A stretch of DNA of 64,000 nucleotides from Tubiluchus corallicola (GCA_030141605.1 JAQGDQ010000044.1:344001-408000), one strand, 5' to 3'. Numbered from the stretch's first letter, positions 37,298 to 50,880 are shown. Translations and numbers: made by a program. The notes: generated from the sequence alone by a model not told the origin.

Positions 37298-38560
37298 GTG
37301 AGATTTAATTTTTGTGTTGAATGTTTTTTATCTATTGCCTTACCCACTGTACCCGGTAACATTCTTCCATCGCTTTAATGGTATTCACCAAAGAGGTGCA
37401 TGCTCATGACAACGGCATTGCCGCGTGATACCAAAGAAGTTTTTCTTGAATTCTGTAAATCTTATTGGTTAATTTAACTGTTACTTAACTTACAAAATGG
37501 TGCGTACGTAGACTACGGTGCATAATTTTATTATACAAAGATACTATCAGTATTTAAACTAGACTATTACACGGCATTGCAGATAAGCATCCCTGCATTT
37601 TTAACATTAATACGTGGTGGTTTATATGACTGAAATGTCATTGAACGTGCATTAATCGATCATTTTTTCCAAGTAAAAATCTGTTTGTCTTGTCCTCACT
37701 GTACTTGCCAATGTATTCCTTATGTTCCTCAACAACTTGTTAAGTTCATTATTACCGGCTGCATTTTACTTTACTGCAAGAAAGATGATGTATTTTACAG
37801 GACAAGTTTTTAATCTTCGTTTTGCATTTAAATATTTTGTGCAAATTTGCAAGATTACGAAGCAGAAATAGCTATATCGTTGAAATACGGGATGTTTGTG
37901 TGTATCACCTCGTCATTTTATGCTTAACTATCATTTCATTTGTAGCCTTATTTTGTAAAAAACTTGTATATTGATCCTTGAGAATCCTTTTCTAGTTTTG
38001 TATTAATTATTGTTCTTGTGATTATGCAAATGTCGCTTCCATTCGTTGTTTTTCAATTGTTATTGCATTTACTTAAGTTAACAGAAATTAATAAGTTTTT
38101 TGCTTGTAAACCGAAAGTTAGAGAGTGGAGACTATGTTATTTAGTTTCTAGGGTTAGTGACAACCAAGAAAAATTTACTTAGTTCTAATTACAGTCAGAC
38201 ATATTCTCAGATGGTGTTAAGTTTGAGTTGCCTTATTTGCAGAAGCAAACTAAATTTGCATTCTAGATAAATGAATTCTTGAATATAATACTGTTTGAAA
38301 AAAAATTGTGTTTGAGAGTAGACCACTTTGGTGGTTATCTGCATTCTTTTGTTATTGAAAAATGCTGATATCTCATTAATAACAATACAACCAATAACAT
38401 CAATTATATTATATTGCAAGAATAGGAGGGTAAGTGATATGAACGTTTTTTGATGAAACTCTTGTAGATCCCGAATTTCTGTTTTTGCTAAATGATTAAA
38501 ATCTAACAACTTTCTTTTTGAAAATAAAACAATATTTAAATGATGCAAACAATTTTTCTT
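37298..38560 (+). other. Probable 3'UTR of the J-domain gene
   Basis: AT-rich non-coding sequence follows the TAA. An AATAAA hexamer lies at about 38523, a possible poly(A) signal. This would make a 1.2-kb 3' UTR; the end is not certain. Confidence 0.4.
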
Positions 38561-39521
38561 GTTTGCTTTTTATCTTAACCGTTTGTTGTATTTTCAACGA
38601 ATTTGATGAAGTGCAGGCCTATAAAGGTATTTTGTACTTTGGTTAGTAGAAGTGGAAAAGATCTGCTGAGTATGATCATATTGTGCTCTATGACAAATCC
38701 AAATCTACATCAATTTTTTTCTCTTTGGTGCTTTAGTCTTTTTTTCACAAGGTGGTAGCAGGCAGTGTAAGTAAGGTACTCGCAGATTATTGCTGAACAA
38801 TGTGATTATTTCTTCCTTTGTGAGTAGTTACTCAGTGATGTTATCAAGTCCCTCTTGCATCAACGTTAAATCTGATACCCATAATCTCATTACTTTTAAT
38901 TAAAACGTAGATCATCTTTATACTGCAAGGCCCTTTCACTGAGTGTTGCAACTCGCTTTGCAGTCAAATTACGTAAGGAAAATGTAGCCACTAACAAGAA
39001 CAAACCACAGGACCAGATTTTAGCTTTTAAACAAAACAACATATTTATTGCTATTTACAACTCTTATAAATTACTGTAACATTCTATATTTTGCGCAAAA
39101 TTAATTGTTGGTATTAATAGGCCTACTGTGGCGCTGAGGCTCTGAATTTACAAATAGACCCGCATAATTAGGTATTTTTTAACAAACGCACATAATTGGG
39201 TATTTTTTCTGAAGTTATCTGCCATTTAAACCTGCGAATAAAGTACTACAGGCAAATTAAACTAAGCAAGCTTTCCTCTTCTATTTCAGTGATTGCCTGT
39301 TGATGCGAGTTCACTACAGTGCATTAGCCTTTCTTGGGAAAATACTTATAATAAAGCTTTCAGTAAAGGGATAATCTTCTCAACCTGCCCTGGGACAAAA
39401 GATAATTCACTCCCTTAATTTTAGGCGGCACTCTAGTCCTGTTGTGGATTTCAGGAATTAGCCCTTTGTATGTCCCACACAAAACTCGATCATATCTTTT
39501 CCAAACAATTTACACGTGAAT
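38561..39521. other. Spacer between the convergent gene ends
   Basis: No gene seen. A short direct repeat (CGCATAATTAGGTATTTTTT / CACATAATTGGGTATTTTTT) lies at about 39160-39210. Confidence 0.5.
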
Positions 39522-39527
39522 TTTATT
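39522..39527 (-). terminator. Candidate poly(A) signal of the mucin-like gene
   Basis: AATAAA on the minus strand, about 180 bp past the stop at 39709. Position and orientation fit; there is no other evidence. Confidence 0.45.
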
Positions 39528-39708
39528 GCTTGTGATGGTGCATTGATTTCGTTTTGAGTCATTTTAGTATAAATTCGCCTTTCACAGTAATAGCACGAGG
39601 TTCATGACTGTTAGCTGGGTACCCGTCCCATCGTCCCCGCAGCATCAGTTTTGACTGTAGCTCCATCTGCAGTGAGTTTTTCGTCCAGGGAAAAGCAAAA
39701 TCCTCATG

Positions 39709-42700
39709 TCATTTATCTGAAAATATGTATTAGTAAATGAATGTCATTTTGTCAGATTTAATGTTTATTCTATACTGTAGGTGGCACCACGGTGTTATAT
39801 GTATCTAGAGAATTGAATGGCTTCTAGTAAGTGTCATCTGTTGACTGATATATTCACTGAGTATGCAAACTTAATGCACGAGCAAGTGTTCCATTGTCTA
39901 CTCTTGTAATTGCCGGACACATGAGAATTTCAGGGACAGGGACTTCAATTTTCAGTTTCCCGTCTCCTATTTGAATAATATTTAAACAAATTTTTGGCTC
40001 TTATGCGTCCTTTCTGACGCTGATCCTAATTAGCACTACAAAACTAGCAAAAGTCGTTCTGCTCTAATAAGCACAGAATTAAAGACTAAGGCTGATCACT
40101 GTAAAGTTGTTCTAGCTGCTTATTTTGAGAGACCTGACCATACTATGCAAATGAATTGGCAAATGTTAAAGGTCACAATTAAATACGAAATAACTGGTGT
40201 TGATGAAACGTGATTCTATTTTCAGATTTTTGAATATTTCAGTAGTATTTAATACCAACAGTCCTCCTTTTATCAGTGAGTCAATGACAGTCCCGTTATA
40301 AATTAGTGAAAAGTCAGTGTGTCATGTTAAAGTTCGGAACCGTTTACTATGAACCTTTCTTTCCAGTTTAGTCACGCACTTAAAGAATGTGAAAATCTCT
40401 TGAAAAACAATCATAGGCATCAGTCACAGTCATAAATTAATTAATAATATCAGTAATTGCAAATTAACTAATTAGAAAAAAAGGTGAGACGGTCACAAGT
40501 TTAGGCTAACTGTTTAGCCGTATTATAATGGAAGTCCTCGAGTGTTTCCTATGTGCATACACAGGGTGATTACTTACCCCGTATTTTACCGTTATATGGT
40601 ATAACCGTTTGTTTGTTGCTGCTGCTAAAGCTGCTTCTCTTGTTAATGCTAGTCCTCGATCTGGATTTGGGAAGAAACTGTTGAGGTGGACGTTGGTGGA
40701 ACCGCGTCACATCTGGGTCCGAGTTCGAATCGTTCATTTCAATCGTTTCTGTTTCTGAATTACCAAACTTTTTCTATAAGCAGCAAGAGAAAATGTGTAA
40801 GCGCACAAATCTTTCATATGTCGCCCACACCTGCTTTTATGGTCTTAGTGGCAAAATAAAAAATTGTGGGTTATAGAAATTCTATAACCATATTTACTTT
40901 CTATTTAAAAAAACATGTTATTTAATTTCAGAAAAAATGAATAAAAATCCTTTTGCAAATGAACGATTACTACCTGAAAGAGTGACCCTGGCATGCCTTG
41001 AAGGCTTAAAAGGCCATTGCATGCAGCTACTGTAGCAGTTCTAGATTTGAATGTAGATCTGTAACTTTGAAAATGACAGTTTCCTTTCGTTTGGGATTAT
41101 CTTTCAAAATGAAAAAAATTGATAAGTTACTTACGTTGTACTCTTGCACTAGTTCGGCTATAGACGCCCACCTAATGCGATCCTCGTACGTTATCGTACT
41201 TTCTGTGCCATGGCAAAGCGTGCCGTTGCCATCCGTGCCATCAGCGTAACCAAATGCGTAGCTGCTGGCCGCTTCCGAGTGAAGATCGTTAGCTAACACT
41301 ACTGGCTTTGATCTGTAAAACAAAAGCATTTTTCCTTTAATGTACTTGTAAGCCTGTATATAAACTGGCTTAGATCTGTGAAAGGACAGGCACTTCTTTA
41401 CAATTTACTTATAAGCTTATACATCAACTGGCTTAGATATGTGTGAAAGTAAAGGCACTTCTTTACAAGCTACTTGTAGGCTTGTACATCAACTGGCTTA
41501 GATCTGTGAAAGGACAAGGACTTCTTTTACAATTTACTTGTAGATCTAGTAACCGGCTTACGCATAATCTGGTTTAGACCTCTGAAAGGAAAGGCATTTT
41601 TTGCAGTTAAGTAGGCATTTTGCGTCATCTGAGGAAAAAATTAAATCCTTTCCATCTTAGAACTGCACTATAAAAACACACTTCGTTGGCACACTTGGCC
41701 TTATTACACTTAGCTCCCACTGAAACACTAAAGTGTTTTCTGAGAGAAGAGCTACCTACTGTCTGGGCTTCTGAGAGCTTAAAGCTAGCATCTATGATTC
41801 GTAATTTCCAATTTTAAAATGATGTAAAAACGATAGTATAATAATATAATAATTGGTTTTTGGATGAATGATTAACATAAGATTAAAGAGCTTCTTGCTG
41901 ACTGTAAATAACAATTCTACAACTACATAACAGAGACTATTATTACCCCGCTTTTACCCTAAATACCATTTAGGGTAACATTTGGCACCATTTTTAAAAT
42001 TTTGGTATGATCCAGCCAGCCGCGGTATCGAACTCGCGACCTCCTAGACACTTAGGACTTCCCAGACAATATAATTATACTCATTAGTATGAGCCTACCT
42101 TTTCTTACAACAACAACAGACTAGACAAACAATGAGGACAATTATGGCTGCCATACAAGCGCCTCCTATGATAAGAATTACTGAAAAAAAAGAAAAAGTC
42201 GTCGTCAGAGATTATTGTATCTAAATTGAACACACGTTAATTCTTAACCAACTGTTAAAATAGTTAAAAATTTATATTTTATTAAGTTATTGGTTAATTA
42301 GTTACTCGCTAAATAGGTAAAAGAGTTATTTTATCGTTTGTCAAAATTTAGTGTGTAAACTTTTTAATCATACTAATTAACTTTCTTCTGTACCCAGAAA
42401 TAAATAAGTATACATTTCAAATAAAGTGGAAAGCTTAAACCAATTATCCATTCCCACTGATAAAAGCTGATGTCGCAAATAAATAATCACTAATAATAAT
42501 AAAATTGATTATTTAATTTAATGAAATGAGCGGCAGACATAAACTTACTTTTGATATCTATTTGACAGTTACGTCCTAAGAACCAGTCATAGCATCTGAA
42601 AACGATAATAAGTTAACTAAACTATTAATAATAATGTCAGTTTCAAGATTATCACTAATGATTAGGGGTGGCCAAGAAAATTTGTGAGGCGGGAGCAGAA

Positions 42701-43293
42701 GAAGAGCACTTTATTTCACAGCAATGATAGCTGCTGCATTGTCACACTTTACGTAGTCGTTTTGTGTAATAGCTAGAATCAATGCAGAATGTGAAAAATG
42801 GACCTTGGCAAAGTATAAAATGAATATAATTCGTGTTAAACACAAATTTTCCTAGATTTTTTTGTACAATACTTAGGCAATGTATAGAATATAGACAATA
42901 TTTTCACTGGTGTTAGCCTTTATATTTTTCCTAGTTATTTTAGAAAAGGGTACCACTGTCCCCGCTGCAGCAGAGCTGGGACACGCCCCTGTTCTTCCAG
43001 CTTTCCTGCTAATAATAGAATGAAACCATTTTGGTTATTGAATTTTTGAAAGAACCAGTCTTGCTTTAGAGTTTATCTCGAATGTGCTAATCATGTATTG
43101 GTGAGTTGTGAGGATTAAATTAAAACCTGCCATTGTCATAATGAATTTTGCAGTCATGACGTTGGACTAGCAAACCTAAGGTTCCTGGTTCAAACCCAAT
43201 TATAATTTGATTTAAAAAATTCAGTAGTCGTTGGTTCATTCCACCAAGAACAGATATAGTAACAGTAGTAGTAGTAGTAATAGTAGTAGTAGC

Positions 43294-43332
<39 letters not shown>

Positions 43333-43333
43333 T

Positions 43334-43412
<79 letters not shown>

Positions 43413-43449
43413 CAGCAGCAGCAGCAGCAGCAATAGTAGTAATAGCAGC

Positions 43450-43535
<86 letters not shown>

Positions 43536-43542
43536 CAGCAGC

Positions 43543-43585
<43 letters not shown>

Positions 43586-46500
43586 TATTCACTTTGAATA
43601 ACAACTAGGCGGAAAAGTATGGAAAAGGTTTTGTATCAGTTTAAGGGGATGGTCCCTATAGTGGTCGTCTAGCTGTGCCTTGAACTGATTGAAAAAACCT
43701 TGCAAGTCTCTCATGCGTAGGGGGGGTCTGGAATGCCTTACCATCTAATGTGAGACTTGCAAGATCTTTAAATCAATTCAAAGCACGGCAGATATTGGTT
43801 ACATCGTTAAAATGTAGTACAGAACTTTGATTCAGTCAAATAAATTGTACCAGGTTAATTCTGTATAAGAATAACGATTTAGTGTTACTCAAGCTTAAAC
43901 TAAAGAAACATTTTCGCATCAGGTTATCTTTTACTTACATGCAGTTTTCTGTTCCGTTCAGAATTTGACAGCGGCCATTTTGGTTACAGTTACTGGAATC
44001 ACATTGTTGGTGGTGAGCTGAAAGCAGCAAAATGAGAATGAAAATGAGAAAAACGATACATTGATGAACGTGCTTACAAAATAAATGGTAGCGGCTGGGT
44101 AGCAAGGATTGTCACTTTCATCACCATCGTAATCATTGTCACCATCATCAACAAACGTCATCATCATCCTAATCAATCTAATCTAATCCAGTGCCAATCA
44201 ACAACAGTCATCAGCAGTGGTAGAAATAGCCTCACCAAGAGCAATGACGATTTATACTGCAGTCTAATCCTGAAAAAGTGCTTCTAAAAAGTTCTGGGGG
44301 CGTCTTTCCAAAAGTGGGCAACCTAGCCAGTCTTATCAATTTGGCTATGCTGAATCGGAAAAAAAGTAGTTGGCAGCTCGAAAAATTAGCGGAAAAGGGT
44401 TAAAAGTCAAAAAACAAAATGGCCGCCAAGTATTGGTTTAAACCGTATTTACTGGTGCACTGAAAATTGAAAAAGCACATACATGAACAGCTGAGATATT
44501 TAACGGTACTAAGTGATTGGCTAACACGCCCATAAAAAACCTATGTAAAAGCCTCTCTTGCGAACACAGTCATAGTATTAAAAATCATTAACAAGTACGA
44601 TATAACTTGGTACATCGCCAAGTTCTTGCACAACCAACGCAAATTCCAAAAAAATTCCAAAAAATTAACATTAAAAACTAATTATGACATCTATTCCGGG
44701 GTAATTGGACTCGTGGAGCCATTTCTGTCATTTTCAGTATGATGTAGGGTATAATTCCAGGGGTAATTTTTTTCTAGAGGTGGGCAATTCATCCAGTCTT
44801 ATCAATGAGACTACGCTGGAAATTTTTAAGTGCTAAATAGTTGAAAAAAATCGTGTTACCCACAAGTACGACGTTCTATTGTAATGGGATGCTCCGCTTT
44901 GAGGTGCCTTGTCACGTTTTGAAGTGTCTGAAGAATTCTACTCACCTATGCAAACACGCCCAGGTCTAGTTCTTTCTGAAGACTTGTCTACATACGATGG
45001 CAAGCATTGACAGGTGAAAGCGCCCTCTAGGTTAATGCATTGAGCAGCATGGGAGCAGTCATTCTGAGTGGAATATTCGCACTCGTTGAAATCTGAAAGT
45101 ATCGTATGAATGAATGAATGGATGAATTTTATTTGCACTTTTAACAATACACAATTGTGTAATAATACACAAATAGACAATAAAAAGTTAAAAGTGCTGA
45201 AGCAACCAGCGCTAAAATGGGGAATCGAGCTTGGGTTGACCATACTAGAGATCACTAGGGAACTTACTGAAACAAAGTTTATTGAGACAAAATTTCGCTA
45301 ACATTGTAGGCCTGTGCTAGAAACCGTGTGCACAATGCTCAGTGGAACATAAACCTCACTGGGACAGAGTTTATTGGACCAAGACACACTGAGACCAGCA
45401 TGAAGCCCATATGAGCGGGAATTTGACTGCAACCAACCATTTGTAGGTCGTGTATAATTTCTGAAATTTCTTTCAAATCGTGGTATTACATTGTAGTTGC
45501 ATTTCCTATTAAATTTTGACTTCACCCTAATTAGCTTCATAGTTTATAGGCCTAGTGCCATTTCTGTAAGGCACTAATTTATTAAGGCCCCAATTTTAGA
45601 GAGCTCTAGATTAGTGGGCTTTAGGCCTTCTCCTGGAACAAGTTATTCCAGGAAAACATTTCTGACAAGCTCATTGGTAGATGAAACTCATCTATTTAGG
45701 CAGTAAGCTATGATTTAGGAACCATCAATGGATTACAAAAGACTTGCTGCAAACAAGGTATTGCTCTCGTTAGCTCGATACTAAGAAGCACTGAACTCAG
45801 GCAAGATAAACTGCGAACCGCTGAGCTTCATTTCCATTGAGGTCATTAAAATGAACTTCGTGTCCCAGTGAACTCAGTAAGCTCCAAATCAAGTGAGCTC
45901 TGGGTTTTTAAACGTTGTCTTCACAAGGATCAGCCTGGTCACTGAGAATGCTGCTTTACGCTGAGTTCAATTCATTCTCTCGTGAAAAATTGCCCACCTT
46001 CAATAGCTGATACGGCTGTTACAGGGTCCTGAACATAAATGTTACTCGCACCAATTCTATTTTCACTCGCCAATAAGGACCGCTGCAGTTCTGTTACTAA
46101 ATCCGTTGTCCTGATTGGGGAGTCCAGCGTGACGCTGACTGTGACATTCGCCACAAGACTTCCACGGACAAAACCAAGTACATTCGAGTTGAGGTAGTAT
46201 GAAGCCATGCGTTTCCGCATCCGGTACGCACTGTTGATCTGGAAAAGAGAAAATCACGCTTAAATGGCTACTAATTTAAAACCAGAAATACCTTTATTTT
46301 ACACCATTGTGCAGTAGATGATACAAAGTTGGTCACTTATGAGTCGTTAATGCATCTGTGTTTTCATAACACACAAATGTATAAAACAGAATACAATAGA
46401 ATTCAAATAGAACAGAATAGAACAAAACAAATAGAATAGAATAGAATAGAATAGAATAGAATAGAATAGAATAGAATAGAATAGAATAGAATAGAATAGA

Positions 46501-49499
46501 ATAGAATAGAATAGAATAGAATAGAATAGAATAGAATAGAACTGAAGAGGACAGAATAAAAGAGATGAGATGGGACATGAAACCATGCATAACAAACCGA
46601 GACAAGGCAGAACCATACAAGCAGTACATGCCAGACTCAGTTAAAGCAGAAGAAATTATTTTTCATTTTCTTTTTCTAGTTTGAGTTGTTACCGAATTTA
46701 TGAAAGTTGTTTGTAATGTCGTAGGTATGCTACCGATTTTTTTGTCTTACAACTATTGTCATTTGGCAAAAATTGTAAATTCATTAGCTGGCACTAACCC
46801 TACCTACTCCCTTCTACCTAAGCCATCTACCTTCTGTGGACCAGATTGTGCTTCTGACTTATTATAGTTTTCAGGCAACTTATTCAGACAAATTAGACAA
46901 AAAAAATTATTGTCAAACGAAAAACGCCCTTAGACAATTTCAATCGTAAGCGTATCAACATGCAAAAAATGACAAAAGTCAGGACACCAGAATTTTTCAC
47001 CAGGGTCAAAGAAACTATCCAAAAAACCTAGTTATTCAAAAAAAAATGCACAGTGAGAGGAAGAAAAATTTACCGCTTCTTCAACCAGAATCTTCATTTT
47101 GATAAACTCGTCGGAAGTGACGTCACGGTAAACGCGATGATAGTCAAGAGGTTGATTATTTAACCGCTGCAGTCGCAGTAAAATGGTATACGTCCGAGCG
47201 GCTGAAATAAAATTTGACTTAATTAGGCAAGAATAAAAGTGAAAACGCAACCTCCAAGGAACAAAATCCAAACTCTAGAAGCTAAACGTGGCACTGAGAT
47301 TGGAATTATCGATAGACCTTACTAAATGTCATGCATGATATACATACATAGGCATAGTCCCGTGTCTTGCTGCCTGGCATACCCTGGTTGACAAACACAT
47401 ATTCCTCCATCCAAAGTATATGCTCTGCAGACCTCATTATGCACAGAGTCGCAGCTAGATGGCAGTTGCAGGGTGCACGTTTTCAACGTGTTTATTGGAT
47501 GTCCATTTGCAATGATGGCATCCAAGCCTTTCATTTGGACAACGTTCTGAAACGAATCTTCGGTTTGCAGTATTAGTGGAGTTGTTTCCGACGTAGTTGA
47601 CAAATGTTTGAAAATGTTCTCCATGTCGATCTGTTCTACAATTCCATGTGCTGAAGGAGCGTCCTTTGTCGTTGGAAACACTTCTTCTGGCTCCTCTTTT
47701 CCTAAGTGTGCAGTTAGTGGTACTTCGGTAGCTCTTCCAATCATCAATCTTGTAGTTTCAGAGGCAACACCGATACTTTTTGTTGATGAGTCAACAATTT
47801 TTTCTTCTTTTAGGACTGGCTGTGAAGACTGAATGGTTCCAGAAGTTGTGGTTGGGTGGGTGGTGACATTCAGACTAGAGCGACTCCTGGACCTCGATGT
47901 ACGTTCTGTTTGAGATGAGGTGTGAAGTGGTCCTTTTTGGGATGTTCTTGTTATTGTTCGTGTTACTTTCTCTGGCATCAACGTTGTCCGGACAACAACT
48001 TTAGTCGAAGGTGTCTGGTTTAATATGCTTTCTATGGGTTTTGCTGGATTGCTTACAATAGAATGTGTCTTGGTGGTTGGTGGCTTTGTAGTGGTTGTAG
48101 ACAAGGGCAAGCTGGCAGTCCTGTCATGGTGACCCAGCTTGCTTTCTGGTGCAGTTGCCGCTCTGACGCCATCACTTACGACGGGTTGAAGTGTAATTGA
48201 TTCACTAGAAATGGGTTCAAGATTCTCTAATGTAAGAACTGAAGGGCCTTCAATTTTAATCCCAACTTTGGAAGTTTGTTGTTTCGTGTTAGGAAATGGG
48301 CTATGAGTTGTGATTGGCTGTGTAATAACTGATGGAACATTAGTTGCTGATATTCTGACAGTTTGACTTAAGGTGGACATTGAAGTGCTTGTGGTCACTA
48401 CAGATTTCGAGGATGACACTGATGTTGATTGCCTTTCGTTTGTCATTGTAACTGGTTCTACATTGTACAAAATAGCATCAAAAGATAAATTAGATGACTG
48501 ATTTGGCACATAAGTAGATCTTAGCGTTTTTGAAGGTTCGTCGGTAGACAAAGCGATTATTGTTGTTGATTCTGGTACACTGTCTGCAGATTGCGAATAA
48601 TTCGTCTGCAAAACTGCAGAAGACGTCTGATTCAAACCACGTTTAATGGATCCTTTGGACAAGATGCTCTCTAAGAACTTATTTGGCACATTGCTAGTTT
48701 CGTGGGAAAGGCTTTCTTCTGCCTCTTCCTTCGGTTGTGCTAATGTGACATTTATTAGGGACAAGTGATCCCTTGTATGAGCAAATACTGTTTTTGGTGT
48801 ACTAGAATCTGGATTTGTATTCATGTTATGCGAACCATCGGTCAACACAAGCCCTTGGTCACCACTAACTGATGTTACATTATCAACATACACTACAGGT
48901 TTACTAGTTTGATATACATCTTCATTCACTACATGTTTTGAATCTAGTGGATAATCGTAACTGCCACTGTCATTATTTGAGCTAATATTTATAATAATCT
49001 TTTCTAATTCACTTTTAGATGCACTCATGTTATCTATTGCTGGCATTTGCAATTCGTCTCTGAACGGTGTAGTTCTACTGAAACTCTTTAAGCTATCGCC
49101 TACTTGAATAAACGTTTCAGGATAAGGACTGTCTGAGGTAACATTTTCAGTAGTCACGGTCAAGTTGACTTTGCTACCACTCTTTGCATTATGACTATCA
49201 CTCACACGCTCTACTGTATCACTTAGGTCTACAATTGCAGCTTGAGCATTTGCTTCTTTTAATTCACTAAAAGTCTGATTCAAATCACTATTTACAGTCG
49301 CTGAAGGCTCACTTCCATTGCTTTGGTAACCGGATGATGCCGATATGCTGTCTGATGAGTATGGATATGTATTACTTGTGTTGACTGCATCGCTTGAAGA
49401 TGATTCGAGTTCTGGCTGTGACATGGTTTCTGCTACTGATCCCCAGATGCTCAGAAAAATACCTAAAAAATAATGATAGAAAACAATTAATTTATGCAT
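39709..49499 (-). CDS. Mucin-like type I membrane protein: Ser/Thr-rich, EGF-like, SEA, 2 EGF, TM (1085 aa, 10 coding exons)
   Basis: Join on the minus strand: 49499-47348, 47201-47074, 46238-45998, 45092-44946, 44017-43939, 42595-42549, 42180-42099, 41312-41135, 40773-40578, 39716-39709; all phases agree. Residues 1-23 are a signal peptide (MHKLIVFYHYFLGIFLSIWG). To about 670 is a Ser/Thr-rich, sequon-rich stalk. Then a six-Cys EGF-like module (about 672-716), a SEA domain split over exons 2-3 (about 719-840) with RGSLVA at the usual G|S self-cleavage position, a DFNEC calcium-binding-type EGF (841-889), a second EGF (893-928), a TM (about 932-954) followed by CCCCKKR, and a tail of about 125 residues with RSRTSINKRSSF. 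The layout resembles MUC3/12/17-like mucins or interphotoreceptor matrix proteoglycans, but no ortholog is claimed. A role in surface protection or adhesion is inferred. The last exon (2 residues) is the least certain. Confidence 0.88.
41302..41610 (-). repeat. About 64-bp tandem array overlapping the exon 8 acceptor of the mucin-like gene
   Basis: Four to five degenerate units. The true junction on the minus strand reads TTTTACAG|ATCAAAGCCAGT; upstream units read TTTCACAG|ATCTAAGCCAGT. The exon's first 12 or so bases and its acceptor are the terminal unit, with decoy acceptors at about 41377, 41439, 41504 and 41583. Confidence 0.85.
41943..42062 (-). mobile_element. tRNA-derived SINE, family A (copy 2)
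   Basis: On the minus strand a B-box (GAGTTCGATACC) precedes a body with ATTTAGGGTAAAAGCGGGGT, matching the copy at 9045-9172. It lies in the intron between exons 7 and 8 of the mucin-like gene. The A-box side is degraded. Confidence 0.6.
43145..43215 (+). mobile_element. tRNA-like SINE fragment
   Basis: It has a B-box GGTTCAAACCC with an arm-like TTCCTGG and a partial head, directly before the (AGT)n tract. It does not fold as a complete tRNA by eye. Confidence 0.45.
43257..43585. repeat. (AGT)n / (AGC)n microsatellite
   Basis: About 330 bp of near-pure trinucleotide repeat. It produces artefactual poly-Ser (plus) and poly-Leu (minus) frames. It lies in the intron between exons 5 and 6 of the mucin-like gene. 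Confidence 0.97.
43640..43860 (+). mobile_element. LINE C-terminal fragment and 3' end
   Basis: The frame GGVWNALPSNVRLARSLNQF continues to a stop at about 43831 and matches the WNxLPxxVRxAxSLxxFK end of non-LTR ORF2 proteins. The tail has TCAAATAAATTGTACC. It lies opposite to the host gene in an intron. Confidence 0.75.
45095..45205 (-). mobile_element. Probable LINE 3' tail
   Basis: On the minus strand it ends with AAATAAAATTCATCCATTCA and a TTCAT repeat, immediately beside the exon 4 acceptor of the mucin-like gene. Assigned by tail style only. Confidence 0.35.
46427..46545. repeat. (AATAG)n microsatellite
   Basis: More than 20 pentanucleotide units in the intron between exons 2 and 3 of the mucin-like gene. 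Confidence 0.95.
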
Positions 49500-49724
49500 A
49501 TGTTTTGTCCGAACAATACAATCACGTTAACGAATTAGTACTAAAAAAGAACGCAGCAATAGCCGTATTATAACACACTCATACAACATACAAAAAGGAA
49601 AATGGATACAACGGTTCCATTGGAACAGTATAAATAAATCAGACAGTAGTTATATATTCAAGTATAGCGTATAGTTCTACGTTACTTAAAAAAAGTAAAG
49701 TTGTTATATTCACAGCCATCTAAA

Positions 49725-50880
49725 ATGTCTAATTAAAATCTACAGTATTCATCAGTTCATCATTATCAAGACTATATTCGCGTTTACTGATATCCTTTAA
49801 AACCCCCTTCAAATTTGAGTTATCAAATTGAGTAGTTATACAAGTTTTTAACAAACTATAAGTTAATTCCTGGAATGGAACAAACAGACATGTTTGAGTT
49901 ACGGAATCATTAATTAGGGAATCACTGATACGCAAACTATTTACATACAACTTTACAAAACGTTTATGAAATACCACAGTAGGATGATTAATATTGCATA
50001 CAAACGATAGCAAGTAGCGATGACTATGATATAGTAAATTCCAAATTTTTCTCACAGCAATATTCTAAAAGCTGAGTTAATATTTTCAATATTGCGACTG
50101 TTAAGTTTCCAGTGATTGACAACACGTCTATTTTAATTTTCACTTTAGGACTAACAAAATAGAAATTTGCAATAACACTATTGGCCATAAACACAAAGTC
50201 ATTTTTGACCGAGATATATCATCATTATCAGACAAGTCAGAAGTTAGTATATGACCTAAATCAGACACAGTTTTATGCCGAGTTAAAGTAATTCCATAGA
50301 GAAAAACTCGGGTTCCCTATCATATGAATGATAGGAACTATGGAGAGTAAATTATACATTTACTTATTACCTTGTTACCATGAATATTAACAAAAGTAAA
50401 AGAATATTCGCTGGCATAGGCTTCACAAATCTCCAATATACGCTGAAGGCCCTTCACGCTGGCAGAGAGTAGAGTAAGGTCATCGGCGTATGCCATAGCC
50501 CCATAGAGCTATTGCCAACAAAACAAACGTAGCTACTATTATGTAATTTATGCAACAATCCCTTTTATTAAATGCAAAGGAGAACAGGGGATAGAACAGC
50601 ACCCTGGCAAACGCCATTAGACACTTGGATATCACGTGAAAAACGGTTGCTATAATAAATATTAGTATTTTGTCTAGTATACATACATGTTTACATATTC
50701 AATAGAGTTTCGATTATTTTTGCCTAGGTATTTTTAACTGATAAGCACTTTAAATGATTTATAAAAATTTACCATTATCGATTGCCTTGGAGGCATCAAG
50801 AAGCGAACAATAAATGTTGCTGCCATTGCTAATATAATATTGAACAGTCTCCTTAAGATCCATAGTGCACATAGAGCAGA
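49725..50880 (-). mobile_element. Decayed LINE: reverse transcriptase core to ORF2 C-terminus
   Basis: On the minus strand in order: motif A region YCSLLDASKAID (about 50815-50780), motif B region SNGVCQGAVLSPVL (about 50630-50588), motif C AYADDLTLLSASVKGLQRI (about 50497-50440), and the C-terminal frame (50055-49729) starting RKIWNLLYHSHRYLL. These are the ordered motifs of a CR1/L2-type reverse transcriptase. Stops and frameshifts make it inactive. It ends about 230 bp upstream of the mucin-like gene's ATG. Confidence 0.85.

Noticed and set aside
43231-43608. Poly-Ser (plus) and poly-Leu (minus) reading frames
   Set aside because: Pure (AGT)n microsatellite within an intron; no flanking coding signal.
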